IMG/VR virus record: IMGVR_UViG_3300025138_000343
Span: 1 to 24,286 of that record
Direction: 5' to 3' (one strand)
Source of the DNA: a virus
DNA: 24,286 nt
Made by a program: the position numbers and the translations under genes. Positions 7,901 through 14,954 of this stretch are shown in pieces (within the stretch, counting starts at the first letter, position 1; every line of letters starts with the position of its first letter). Under the pieces are notes generated by a model. It saw nothing but the letters and a program-made list of their open reading frames with translations. It searched no databases and was not told where the DNA came from.

Positions 7901-9772
7901 ATTAAAATTAGAAGTTAATACTGTTGAAGCTCTGCCGTATGAATCTAAATACACTATACCTGTTTGAAAATCTCTATTACTATGTAATGAACCTGTGTCA
8001 GATAAAGAGCTAAAAACCACCTCTCCATCAGCTACTCTAAAATATTCATACAAATCTGTTGTCTGACTTAAATCAGGACTTGTAAATTTCATTGCTATAG
8101 TTTGTATTTTTATAACATCACTACCAGGAAGAGCTGTAATTCTAAATGGCTGTTGAGCTGTGGCATCATCTATACCACTTAAAGCTTTTGTAAAAGTACA
8201 AGTTGTTGAAGGAAGAGCTAAATCATTATTGAATTTATCTGTTATAGAACCTCCTTGATTTGCTGTAGCAATTGGTTGAAAGTTTACATTTATTTCTGTA
8301 CCAATGGCATTTCTAAATTCTGAACTTTGTGATAAATCATATACAGAATTGTAATTATTTTCTAATACAACATTAAAACTAATTTCTACTGTGCCATTAG
8401 TAAAAGAACTATTAGCAACAAAACAATCTGTAGTTTCAGTACCTCCTATAGTAGAATGTTCTAATAAAAGAGAAAAGTTTAAAATAGAATTTGCTTTTAA
8501 TTGAGATGTGATTGAAGATAAATTATATTCAATTACCGCATTAGTGGCTGTAACTGTATTGTTTGGGTCTATAGTATAGTTGTCTCCATTAGATAAAGTA
8601 ACCGCATTTTCTAAATCTACAAAATCTACATTTTTATTTACTAATGTAGTTGTGTAATCTAAAGCTATTTTTTGGTTGTTTTCATTTGTTATATCATAAC
8701 CATCTTTATAATTTCCATAAATTAAACGATTACCCATAATAGTTAAAGCTTTAGCCACCTTGGGTACGTTATCGTATAATCTTAATAACTCATCGGAACC
8801 TAATACTGAATATACTTTACTGTTGTTAAATTGAAATGTACGTTGAGCGTTATTTGCCCATCCATTTTCTTCTTTGTTAAACCTTTCAATTACATATATA
8901 TTGTTATTAGAAGTATCTTTAAATAATAAATCTACTTCATTTACTCTTTTACTTCCTGTATTAAATGTTACGTTAACCGCATTAAAACGATTTGACATAC
9001 CATCATTGTTGTAGTTTTTTATATTAAAAACAAAAGGAGAAGTAGCAAACGCAGGTTTACTGAATAAAGATATTGCACTATATTCATTGTTAGAATATCT
9101 GTATCTATAAGCAAAACATAAAAACCTGTCCTCTATATAATTTTCAGAACCAGGTAATGTGAGCCCTCTTAGTTTTGGTGCAGGTAAAGGAACGTCTGCA
9201 GCTGGTGTAGTTGCTGGGTCAAATTCATATCCTGGTGGTTTAACTATAACGTTTAAATCTTCTTCTACAGTTTGGTCTACACCTCCAACAGGAAAAGGAT
9301 AACTTTGCGTTATGTTTATTTTTCTAGGAGGATTTTTGTCGTCTGTAAAAAACAATAAATCTTCAATTTTTTCAACACCAGTTATTAAAAATGCTGGGTC
9401 AAAGTTTAAGGTTTTATTTGTGATTACATGGTATCTTAAAGAATTACCATTTGTATTGTACGAAACAACAGCATCTAAAACTCCTAAAGTAGGATTATTG
9501 TCATCATGAATAAACCAGTAAAGAGTTTCATTTGCATGGTCTTGATATGCTCCTATACATCTAGTGTTTGAAGACAAAGGAGTTCCTTCTGGAAAAGATA
9601 AAGATGTAAGTTTTGTGTTTCCTTTGCTGTTTTCTATTGCTCCTATTTCCGTAGTTTCGGTAGCACCCAGCCTTAGATTCATTGCATCAACGTATTCACC
9701 TGGTGGAAGAAGTCGTTCATCCACAGACTTATTCATTCTACCCTTAATAAAGTTTGTAGTTACTATTGGCAT
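4964..9772 (-). CDS. Giant tail stabilisation / muzzle-like protein (crAss-like)
   Basis: At 1602 residues this is the largest gene in the window. The N-terminus has TNFIKGRMNKSVDERLLPPG and EYVDAMNLRLG, a pattern ('G.MN...DERL.P.GEY.DA.N') that I recall from P22 gp10-like tail stabilisation proteins and their large crAss-like counterparts. These form the distal tail or nozzle below the tail tube. Most of the protein is beta-rich, with many Thr, Asn, Ser and Val. Residues of about 1100-1240 keep a regular style (ILTLQEDKISYVLA, then YGISFNPESFGAYGDSYYFT). An Ig- or BACON-like beta sandwich lies at about 1240-1331. A Cys-rich patch (ACCDCVIPC, near 1514) and a Cys-ended aromatic module (1541-1602) follow, so receptor-binding parts may be attached to the C-terminus. 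It starts 1 base after the tail tube gene, which supports a tail role. No signal peptide or membrane segment is seen. Confidence 0.75.
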   Translation of the reverse strand: MPIVTTNFIKGRMNKSVDERLLPPGEYVDAMNLRLGATETTEIGAIENSKGNTKLTSLSFPEGTPLSSNTRCIGAYQDHANETLYWFIHDDNNPTLGVLDAVVSYNTNGNSLRYHVITNKTLNFDPAFLITGVEKIEDLLFFTDDKNPPRKINITQSYPFPVGGVDQTVEEDLNVIVKPPGYEFDPATTPAADVPLPAPKLRGLTLPGSENYIEDRFLCFAYRYRYSNNEYSAISLFSKPAFATSPFVFNIKNYNNDGMSNRFNAVNVTFNTGSKRVNEVDLLFKDTSNNNIYVIERFNKEENGWANNAQRTFQFNNSKVYSVLGSDELLRLYDNVPKVAKALTIMGNRLIYGNYKDGYDITNENNQKIALDYTTTLVNKNVDFVDLENAVTLSNGDNYTIDPNNTVTATNAVIEYNLSSITSQLKANSILNFSLLLEHSTIGGTETTDCFVANSSFTNGTVEISFNVVLENNYNSVYDLSQSSEFRNAIGTEINVNFQPIATANQGGSITDKFNNDLALPSTTCTFTKALSGIDDATAQQPFRITALPGSDVIKIQTIAMKFTSPDLSQTTDLYEYFRVADGEVVFSSLSDTGSLHSNRDFQTGIVYLDSYGRASTVLTSNFNTVSVSAANSINVNQIKATVNNFAPSWAERYKFVVKPSKANYETIFSNFYYTVQTSQVTYFKLEGDNQNKVKTGDTLIVKTDVSGFVSTVVKAKVLNVQAQARDFLNDSQGMGVDTAQLPGLYMEIKPQSFNVNIPDDSTIEAGRKSYESTGDDGRCRGGVNYPLFVTPDSATPSDTDNYTIPAGSAIEFNIEVYRNGRSSSCEGMRWEWKQVLYSSQDYPDFRRWWVGDNINPGTASPGTIEGEGGDFDVVYKTAVGSYSAGVGSVECTSNSGESISDNSVIFQFLQDAPGDVDSKLGLGIKTKKPGCAGFQPIRRRRNINVKAEITVTRANTLITFETEPLDASEDIFYDASDSYVVKKDVATGNYLHMSGGDATDQDQTTSSPAIVTLPFIDCFTFGNGVESFKINDDFAGRALTMGQRVLAVSQQDFKEAHRFADLTYSGIFSSNAGVNNLNEFNLGLANFKELETSFGPIQKLYARETDILTLQEDKISYVLASKNLISDATGGGAIISSPTILGTQIARTEEYGISFNPESFGAYGDSYYFTDTKRVAVIKLIGNSQNDQLQVISDMGMRSWFRDNFQLALQTQKLGGYDPYMDEYVLSTNDVKVPVPPVVYQCGAEFQTIDSSDVVTYTLEFGETIGNIVVDYIVTSGTIDVSVKWNNNTVSSGNVTTDGSVTVAKTLTSPTTAVVTVTPSGKASFAVTPNCVPEQLITVFKCVINSNIDSGSLIHVEYGWTDTTTISPIDTDQITMGSNDLLFSFFESQTGVRSQGVYPYDGSSLNMRINKLATDDYNFKYPNDNFKFLSSSTLYGNTTADVAALLAAAAEIPNASVSNPTGTEIRQATVGPATTPPFTLPNANQYLYLIYDFRFTSAQKLCYSTSASEACCDCVIPCNSFSASTRQTTRNTACQQPLTQTFYYASSGGLALYDIVYSDAQCAGNAPGQNVNTLTAGFYKITGNEYIRVNQFGLVIEKTTC
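4967..5152 (-). repeat. Cys-ended aromatic module at the C-terminus of the 1602-residue protein
   Basis: The last 62 residues read QTFYYASSGG, LYDIVYSDAQC, LTAGFYKITG, EYIRVNQFGLVIE and end in KTTC at the stop. The strand order is that of the four copies in the next gene and of the fibre-like protein at 23234. Confidence 0.6.
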
Positions 9773-9773
9773 A

Positions 9774-10688
9774 TTATTTTATCCATTTATCCTGACCTCT
9801 TAAATTCATTAAGAGACGACCAGGGTGTATATTACTTAATCTAATTTTTGCATTACGAAGTAAAGAAGACTTATCTTTTCTAGCTCTATTCACAATGTAT
9901 TCTTGCACTCCAAATCGACCATTCAAAATTGAATATTTAATGTATGCGTATATATATTCTTCAAAAAGTTTATTAACGCTTACTTTAGAATCATCGCCAT
10001 TTTCCATTCCATCAGAAACATATTCCAAAACAATAGAGGCACTGCCACCCATTGAACTAAAATTAATAACACCAGATGATTTGTCAATAGAAAAGGTAGG
10101 ATTTACATTAGCAGTTTCGGTATTTAAACCAAACCTTGCACCAATAGCATAATCAAAATACCATGTTCCATCTACATTAGTTCCTTGTTGATTATTAAAA
10201 ACGCTTTCGCTATTTAAATAAATTCCTACTCTACCTCTACTCATATCTACTTGTGATTCTTGAGGACTTAAAGCATTGCCGTCTTGGTCAAATAATATAT
10301 TTGAATTATTGTCTTGTAAATAAGCAGCACTCCAATTTGTTTGAATGTTTTCACTCATTGGATATAAAACTCCATTTCTAAATTGAGATATTCTTACCCA
10401 ATTAACAAAATCAGAAGGTAAAACAAAACGAGAATTATTACCAACATCTAATTGAAGTATTTTAATTTCTTTCATAGCGTCATAGTTCAACTCTTGAACT
10501 CCACGTTTTGCGTAAAATAAAACTTGGTATCTGTTTATATTATTAATAAGCTCGTGATTGCCTTGATACATTAACATAAAATTGTTTACAATGTCTTGTA
10601 AAGTAATGTATTGATAAGACCCTTGATTGCTCTCTTCTGGAGCAACTCCGTTGTTATTATAATATTGATATTGATTTATATATGCCAT
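9774..10688 (-). CDS. Tail tubular protein (P22 gp4 / crAss-like tail tube adaptor)
   Basis: The 304-residue protein starts with Asn/Tyr/Gln-rich residues. It continues with ITLQDIVNNFMLMYQGNHEL, then NRYQVLFYAKRGVQELNYDA (about residues 28-76), then LPSDFVNWVRIS (about 94-105). This order, a helical N-terminal half with 'F..YA.RG.QELNYD' followed by 'LP.DF..W.RI', is what I recall for the crAss-like tail tubular protein that sits below the portal and carries the tail. The C-terminal part (EEYIYAYIKYSILNGR, then NRARKDKSSLLRNAKIRLS) is helical and basic, as expected for a ring protein that contacts DNA or the portal. Spacing is 1 base to each neighbour, with the ring protein before it and the stabilisation protein after it, the usual order in this phage group. 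No catalytic motif is seen. Confidence 0.75.
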   Translation of the reverse strand: MAYINQYQYYNNNGVAPEESNQGSYQYITLQDIVNNFMLMYQGNHELINNINRYQVLFYAKRGVQELNYDAMKEIKILQLDVGNNSRFVLPSDFVNWVRISQFRNGVLYPMSENIQTNWSAAYLQDNNSNILFDQDGNALSPQESQVDMSRGRVGIYLNSESVFNNQQGTNVDGTWYFDYAIGARFGLNTETANVNPTFSIDKSSGVINFSSMGGSASIVLEYVSDGMENGDDSKVSVNKLFEEYIYAYIKYSILNGRFGVQEYIVNRARKDKSSLLRNAKIRLSNIHPGRLLMNLRGQDKWIK

Positions 10689-10689
10689 T

Positions 10690-11664
10690 TTAACTTGTTT
10701 CTTGTGTATCCATGTTTTCTTCGTTTAATCCAAATTTGTAAACCGCATCTTCTCTAATTTCAATACCAATGTATTGTAGAATTTTAGCCACTAAATTTGG
10801 CTCATCTGACGCAGGTAATTCAAAGTTTTGATAATCCGCTGCTCCTGGATTAAATATTGGGTCATTTCCACTTGTACTAACATAAGTCCAATTTGGAGCT
10901 AAAGGGTATCTTATGTATTGTGTTTTTACTGCATATTGTTGTCTAATAGTAGTAGGATAAACTTCTACTGTATTTCCAAATGTTGTTGTTGCAGCTCCAC
11001 CTAAAACATACGCAGGATACTGAGTAGTTGGTGCAGTTAAATTAGAGCTAGTTAATAGAAATAATTTATTCTGATTTATTCTTTCTACTTCAGTTATATT
11101 TCTTGAATTATAAATTGTATAAGTATCATTAAGATTCATAATATTAGCACTAATAGATAGAACTGTTGCGCTGTCAATTGCCGTCACATAACATTGCTCA
11201 CCTGTAGTAGTATTAACAATAATACTTCCTATCTGTGGACTTAACATTGTAGAAGGCGATGTAACAAAAGATTGTGTACTATCAGTTAGTTTAAACGCTG
11301 CGACAAATGTATTACTGCCAGTGTATAAAGAATTAGGATAATAAAATAATTTATTTATTAAATAATAATCTGCAGGAAGTTGATATTTGTTAGTATTATC
11401 TTGGTCTGCTGCTAACTGTGCTAAAAAAGCTTCAACAGAAAAACTGTCAATTACTTCTTCTAAACCTTTTACAACATCTGCATATCCTTTTCCTGAACTT
11501 CTTTGGTTTTCTCTATTAATCCAACTATTGTATTGGTAAAAATAATCCTCAAATATATCCATTTGAGCTTGCAAACAATACAAATTAAAATCCTGTGGAG
11601 AAATATAACCGTAATTGTTTTTATTAGCGACAGCTAGAACTGTGTTTCTAATTGAGTTAATCAT
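10690..11664 (-). CDS. Head-tail connector ring protein, crAss-like, with an inserted module
   Basis: The 324-residue protein begins MINSIRNTVLAVANKNNYGY, then ISPQDFNLYCLQAQMDIFED (residues 21-40). This is a helical start that I recall as conserved among connector proteins next to the tail tubular gene in crAss-like phages. Residues 124-187 form a beta-rich module (FKLTDSTQSF, then TAIDSATVLSISANI) with a close match in the putative decoration protein at 11748. It looks like an insertion, because flanking residues (KLFYYPNS before, EVERINQNKLFLL after) read as one domain. The C-terminal part (VKTQYIRYPLAPNWTY, LVAKILQYIGIEIRED) is a mix of strands and helices. It is the first gene after a strong terminator and has its own promoter-like box 15 bases before the ATG, so it probably leads a tail operon. 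A second ATG 4 bases upstream is out of frame and meets a stop after three codons. Confidence 0.7.
   Translation of the reverse strand: MINSIRNTVLAVANKNNYGYISPQDFNLYCLQAQMDIFEDYFYQYNSWINRENQRSSGKGYADVVKGLEEVIDSFSVEAFLAQLAADQDNTNKYQLPADYYLINKLFYYPNSLYTGSNTFVAAFKLTDSTQSFVTSPSTMLSPQIGSIIVNTTTGEQCYVTAIDSATVLSISANIMNLNDTYTIYNSRNITEVERINQNKLFLLTSSNLTAPTTQYPAYVLGGAATTTFGNTVEVYPTTIRQQYAVKTQYIRYPLAPNWTYVSTSGNDPIFNPGAADYQNFELPASDEPNLVAKILQYIGIEIREDAVYKFGLNEENMDTQETS
11104..11295 (-). repeat. Beta-rich insertion module, copy in the ring protein
   Basis: Residues 124-187 of the ring protein show the order KLTDSTQSF, GSIIVNTTTGEQCYV, AIDSATVLSIS and YTIYN. The same order is seen at 12021-12212 in the 184-residue protein. 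Shared features are the LTDS..-.F start, G or N before D/I-V-V, and V..VD....LS. Confidence 0.55.
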
Positions 11665-11679
11665 TCATAAATCTTTTTA

Positions 11680-11687
11680 CAAAGATA
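11680..11687 (-). promoter_or_regulatory. Putative Bacteroidota-type -7 promoter element for the tail operon
   Basis: The minus strand reads TATCTTTG, then TAAAAAG, 15 bases before the ATG of the ring protein. It begins a few bases after the T-tract of the terminator, so the gap appears to end one transcript and start the next. A -33 element would fall inside the hairpin and is not evident. Confidence 0.5.
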
Positions 11688-11689
11688 AC

Positions 11690-11724
11690 AAAAAAAAAAG
11701 AGGCCTAATTATTTAAGCCTCTTT
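11690..11724 (-). terminator. Strong intrinsic terminator between head and tail gene blocks
   Basis: On the minus strand AAAGAGGCTTAA pairs with TTAGGCCTCTTT over 12 base pairs (one G-T wobble) around an ATAA loop, at 11724-11697. It is followed directly by at least seven T (11696-11690) beyond the stem. This is the classical rho-independent form, oriented to stop transcription coming from the head genes. It lies 24 bases after the stop of the 184-residue gene. Confidence 0.9.
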
Positions 11725-11747
11725 GTCAATTTAAGATTTATTAGTTA

Positions 11748-12302
11748 CTATACTGTAGCAATATTTAAAACTAAACTAGAAGGAAGGTCCCATTCATATT
11801 TAACTGCGGGCCATGGTTGTTGTAAAGATTCTACAACAGCTTCTTCAAAACCATCTCTCATAGCTTCACTCCCAGCAGCAGTTGCTGCGTGAGTAATTTT
11901 AACTACAATTCCACTTGAACCGCTGTATTGAATATTTACTTCACTATTGATTGGGTCAACAGGGTCATTTTCCACAAGTACTACTCCATCAGAAGCAATT
12001 AATTGTTTAGTTGATTGGTCAGAAGCATAAATTATATAGTTTTTGCCAGACTCTAAACCTGTTCCTGAAGTAGAACCAATTGCTGATAAACTTACTGTGT
12101 TTAAATCTACAACTGTATCTACTACATACATTCTATCATCTGACGTATCGTGAACCACGTCATTAGCTTTAATACCATCTGTAACAAAATCAGCACTACT
12201 GTCAGTTAATTCAAGATTACCTGATTCATCTGCTGTTGTAGTTCCACTTGCAAGAGACTTTTGTACTGAAACTTCAACATATTTTTGCATAGAGCTATTC
12301 AT
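11748..12302 (-). CDS. Putative capsid decoration/head protein, enlarged paralogue of the 92-residue protein
   Basis: The 184-residue protein has two parts. Residues 107-184 align with residues 20-92 of the gene just before it (VKITHAATAAGSEAMRDG here, VTITHAAIGASSEKMRDE there, and LPSS near the end in one, IPSS in the other). Residues 31-94 are a beta-rich module (LTDSSADF, NDVVHDTSDDRMYVVDTV, LNTVSLSA, NYIIYAS) also present in the ring protein. The first residues (MQKYVEVSVQ) resemble the start of the small paralogue (EKFLQIPV), so this protein looks like the small one with the module inserted after the first strand. The ATG overlaps the previous stop as TAATG, so the two are translationally coupled. 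Met5 is an alternative start. Placement after the capsid gene suggests a head decoration or fibre role, which is inference. Confidence 0.6.
   Translation of the reverse strand: MNSSMQKYVEVSVQKSLASGTTTADESGNLELTDSSADFVTDGIKANDVVHDTSDDRMYVVDTVVDLNTVSLSAIGSTSGTGLESGKNYIIYASDQSTKQLIASDGVVLVENDPVDPINSEVNIQYSGSSGIVVKITHAATAAGSEAMRDGFEEAVVESLQQPWPAVKYEWDLPSSLVLNIATV
12021..12212 (-). repeat. Beta-rich insertion module, copy in the 184-residue protein
   Basis: Residues 31-94 carry ELTDSSADFVTDGIKANDVV and then DTVVDLNTVSLSA and IIYAS. Strand order and spacing match the ring-protein copy at 11104-11295, apart from an extra Gly/Ser loop before the last strand. Confidence 0.55.
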
Positions 12303-12580
12303 TATGCTATATCTATATTACTCACTGCTGAGCTTGGGATGTAATCATATACAACGCTTGTCCAGCCTGTCTCTAAAGCTTTAACGATTGCAGTTTGTAC
12401 TTCATCTCTCATTTTTTCACTACTTGCACCAATTGCTGCGTGTGTGATAGTCACAACTTTACCTGAGCCATAAGCTAAAGTTACAGTTGTTGTAGAAGCT
12501 TGTTCTACTAATTTAACGTCCAGTATTGAAACAATTTGTTTTTGTTCACCAGTTACTGGGATTTGTAAAAATTTTTCCAT
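12302..12580 (-). CDS. Small putative head/decoration protein
   Basis: The 92-residue protein has a short N-terminal strand (FLQIPVTG), a central strand region (VTLAYGSGKVVTITHAA, residues 33-49), a helix (SEKMRDEVQTAIVKALETGW, 54-73) and a C-terminal strand segment with IPSS. I do not recognise a named family. It is the minimal form of the fold also present in the next gene. It follows the capsid-adjacent gene by 46 bases, with a promoter-like TATCTTTG box 31 bases before its ATG, so it may be made in large amounts independently of the upstream genes. That would fit a decoration or other abundant head protein. This is inferred from context only. Confidence 0.55.
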   Translation of the reverse strand: MEKFLQIPVTGEQKQIVSILDVKLVEQASTTTVTLAYGSGKVVTITHAAIGASSEKMRDEVQTAIVKALETGWTSVVYDYIPSSAVSNIDIA

Positions 12581-12611
12581 AATAATAATAAAATTAAGGG
12601 TTAATAAAGTA

Positions 12612-12619
12612 CAAAGATA
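12612..12619 (-). promoter_or_regulatory. Putative Bacteroidota-type -7 promoter element before the decoration-like pair
   Basis: The minus strand reads TATCTTTGTAC, 31 bases before the ATG of the 92-residue gene. The box sits in a 46-base gap and is identical over nine bases to those at 2586, 11680 and 23205. No -33 TTTG is evident. Confidence 0.5.
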
Positions 12620-12626
12620 CGAATCT

Positions 12627-13385
12627 TTATTCTTCTTTTTTAAGCTTCCTTTTTAACAGCTTATATGTTTCAACACCATCGTCTCCTTGAAAGAATGAAG
12701 CTACAATATAATAATGGTCTTCACCAAAAGGAACAGACAATAGTTTGTTCTTGTTTTTTGGTAAATTAAAATATACATCTTTTCCATTATTTTTTAATAC
12801 TAACCATGTGCTAGTAAAAAATTGTACAACATCTCCATATAAACTTAACATTGGGTCGTTAACTGTTTGTAAAAATTCTTCTGGATTGTTTTTAGCGTAT
12901 ATTAATACATCACGTTTAAGTTCGGACGTAGTTAAATTATCAGCTCCACCACCCATTAAAACTCTACATACTGTCAATAGCTCATCTCCTTTTAAACCTT
13001 TAGCTAAAATTTGCGCATCTAATCCACGTTCTACAAACGCTAATTGTTCTGCAGCATCTTTCTCATTGTTTATTTCTTCATAAACTTTACCGTTAGAAGG
13101 ATGATAATATAAAAACTGTTGAAGTGTTTGATTATTTCTAGGTACGGTTAACATACCATCTTCAAACATTATTGGCTCTAAAACCGCATTACCATCTTGA
13201 GCATCTTCAAATGGAGATTTTTGATTTCTCGCATAACGAAGAGGTCTGTTTAAACCTTTTTCTTCATCAAAATATAATAGGGGAGACCTTTGAGTGTGTC
13301 TTGATGCTAACATAAAAGTTAGCGGAATTTGTTTTCCTAAAAGCCTATAAGCTTTATCAGAATATTTGTTTTTTACTTTTTTCAT
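12627..13385 (-). CDS. Conserved capsid-adjacent phage protein of unknown function
   Basis: The 252-residue protein starts basic (MKKVKNKYSDKAYRLLGKQI) and continues with TFMLASRHTQRSPLLYFDEE, then NRPLRYARNQKSPFEDAQDG, then EPIMFEDGMLTVPRNNQTLQ (about residues 24-115). The pattern 'SRH.....LL.FDEE.G.NR.LRYA.NQKSPF.D.Q.G' followed by 'EPI.FEDG.L.V.......FL.YHP' is one that I recall beside capsid genes in crAss-like and other marine phages, where it has no firm function. The second half is helical (GLDAQILAKGLKGDELLTVC and onward). It ends with a basic tail (LLKRKLKKEE). It follows the capsid gene across a hairpin-bearing gap of 76 bases, with no promoter-like box, so it is probably made by read-through. 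A minor head or connector role is possible. Confidence 0.6.
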   Translation of the reverse strand: MKKVKNKYSDKAYRLLGKQIPLTFMLASRHTQRSPLLYFDEEKGLNRPLRYARNQKSPFEDAQDGNAVLEPIMFEDGMLTVPRNNQTLQQFLYYHPSNGKVYEEINNEKDAAEQLAFVERGLDAQILAKGLKGDELLTVCRVLMGGGADNLTTSELKRDVLIYAKNNPEEFLQTVNDPMLSLYGDVVQFFTSTWLVLKNNGKDVYFNLPKNKNKLLSVPFGEDHYYIVASFFQGDDGVETYKLLKRKLKKEE

Positions 13386-13421
13386 TTTATTTAAAATTTA
13401 ATTTGATTAATAAAAATATTA

Positions 13422-13441
13422 GGGGAGTAGTATAACTCCCC
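13422..13441 (-). terminator. Hairpin after the capsid gene, possible weak terminator or mRNA stabiliser
   Basis: On the minus strand GGGGAGT pairs with ACTCCCC over 7 base pairs with a 6-base loop, 20 bases after the capsid stop codon. It is followed by TAATATTTTTATT, an imperfect T-rich tail. No promoter box follows before the next gene, so full termination would silence it. Partial termination or protection of the capsid message 3' end seems more likely. Confidence 0.6.
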
Positions 13442-13461
13442 CAACATTAGTTAAATACTTC

Positions 13462-14934
13462 TTATGAATTTTGGAATAAGAAGAAGTTGTTTGCTCCTAA
13501 GACACAAACTGCTCTTTCAGTTAAAAAATTAACTTCCATAGCATCTAAATCAGAAGTTCTTGCACCACCAGCAGAACCAGTAATCCAAGTTTTATATCTT
13601 CTATCTTCAGCTTCTGAAGCTCTATACCTTACATGTAAGAATGGTCTTTTAGCGTTTTTACCAAGTATTTGGTCATAAACCGAAGTAGAACCAGCTGGAA
13701 CTAATAGTCCATTGATACCACCTGCTACTAATCCACCTCTCATTGTAGGGTCATTTAGATACTTCCAGTCAGACTTGTAAAAGTCATAACCTCTTCTAAA
13801 TCCAGAGAAACCTAAGTTAAGTGCCATTTCTTCATCATTGTCAAAAAGACCGTATGATGTACCGCCACCCCCGTAAGAGTTTTGTGTAGACAACATATCG
13901 TCTATATCAAATGAGAAGTTTCTATTTACGAAAATTACATTTTCTTCAATAGCACCTTGCTTATCTAGTCTTTGAATTATATTATCAAAGTCAGCTAATG
14001 ATGTTGGGTTACCGCCACCAAAAACGTTTCCTCTGTTTCCAACTACGTAGAATACACCTTGAGAACCACTTAATCCAGCTACTGAATTACCAGCTCCAGT
14101 ACCTTGGAGATAATCTCCTGCACCTGACGCTGCTTCTGCTGGAACCGCTTCAATCATAGCTGTTTCCATGTAATCTTCAAATCTTAATCTTGTGTCGTGT
14201 TCAGATTTTAGATACCATAAGTATCCGTTTACTCCGTCTTCTCCACTTACTTCTACCCATCCAATTTGAGCCATGTCAGAACCAGATACTGAGTATTTAT
14301 CTTTTATGATAATTGGTTTATTATCAAAAAATAAATCATCAGATTCTAAAGAACCATCCATACCGTCTGTTCCTTTTGCAAATTCAGAACCATAGATAAA
14401 GATGTCACAGGCTACTGCGCCCATTGCTTGTCCTCCTGCTTCATAATAAGATACTGTAAAGGTATTAGGATTTGCATCCGTTGGACCTGCTGTTACAATA
14501 GCTTTGTTTTGAAGGTTAGAACCAGGTGTGTTATCTGAAATCATTAATGTTTGTCCTACTCTAAGAACATTTTTTGCATCTCTAGCTGTATTGGGGTTAG
14601 CCAATGCAGGGTTAAAGTTTGCTATGTTGTTAGGAATTGTCCAAACCGCTCCAGCGTCTGTACCTGCAGCTGCTGCTGAAGTACATCCTTTGTATTTGAT
14701 GTGTAATCTTCCTTGTTCTGCCCATTTGATAAGGTCAGAATTAGAAGGCATTTCTGCTCCTACCATACGTAGGAACGAACTAATGCTTCTGTTACCATAT
14801 CTTTCAAATTCTTTCTCGTAAGTATCGGGTAGATACTGGTTCAAGAAATCAAAATCTTTGATATAATTCGTTGCAACAGGAACCTGTTGCGCTGAAGGTT
14901 GTAAGTCGAAGCCAGGGGCTGTGTTTACTGCCAT
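13462..14934 (-). CDS. Major capsid protein (HK97-fold expected, crAss-like)
   Basis: The 490-residue protein is the expected size for a crAss-like major capsid protein and sits in the expected order after portal and scaffold. The N-terminal part has KDFDFLNQYLPDTYEKEFER, then NRSISSFLRMVGAEMPSNSD and KWAEQGRLH (about residues 26-78), a pattern that I recall from this family. The body alternates Gly/Asn-rich loops with acidic and aromatic strands, including VFGGGNPTSLADFDNIIQRL and GYDFYKSDWKYLNDPTMRGG. The C-terminus (HVRYRASEAEDRRYKTWITG, then NFFLFQNS) is compact. No obvious processing site is seen, so a delta domain is not evident. The start context is AATTATGGCAG, without a Shine-Dalgarno sequence, 20 bases after the scaffold-like gene. 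A stable hairpin follows the gene. The HK97 fold is an expectation from the family, not read from the sequence. Confidence 0.75.
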   Translation of the reverse strand: MAVNTAPGFDLQPSAQQVPVATNYIKDFDFLNQYLPDTYEKEFERYGNRSISSFLRMVGAEMPSNSDLIKWAEQGRLHIKYKGCTSAAAAGTDAGAVWTIPNNIANFNPALANPNTARDAKNVLRVGQTLMISDNTPGSNLQNKAIVTAGPTDANPNTFTVSYYEAGGQAMGAVACDIFIYGSEFAKGTDGMDGSLESDDLFFDNKPIIIKDKYSVSGSDMAQIGWVEVSGEDGVNGYLWYLKSEHDTRLRFEDYMETAMIEAVPAEAASGAGDYLQGTGAGNSVAGLSGSQGVFYVVGNRGNVFGGGNPTSLADFDNIIQRLDKQGAIEENVIFVNRNFSFDIDDMLSTQNSYGGGGTSYGLFDNDEEMALNLGFSGFRRGYDFYKSDWKYLNDPTMRGGLVAGGINGLLVPAGSTSVYDQILGKNAKRPFLHVRYRASEAEDRRYKTWITGSAGGARTSDLDAMEVNFLTERAVCVLGANNFFLFQNS

Positions 14935-14954
14935 AATTATAAATTTTTAAATTG

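Noticed and set aside
11688-11715. A -33 TTTG element upstream of the tail operon box
   Set aside because: The only TTTG-like bases are part of the terminator T-tract or lie at the wrong distance; the expected position is inside the hairpin stem.
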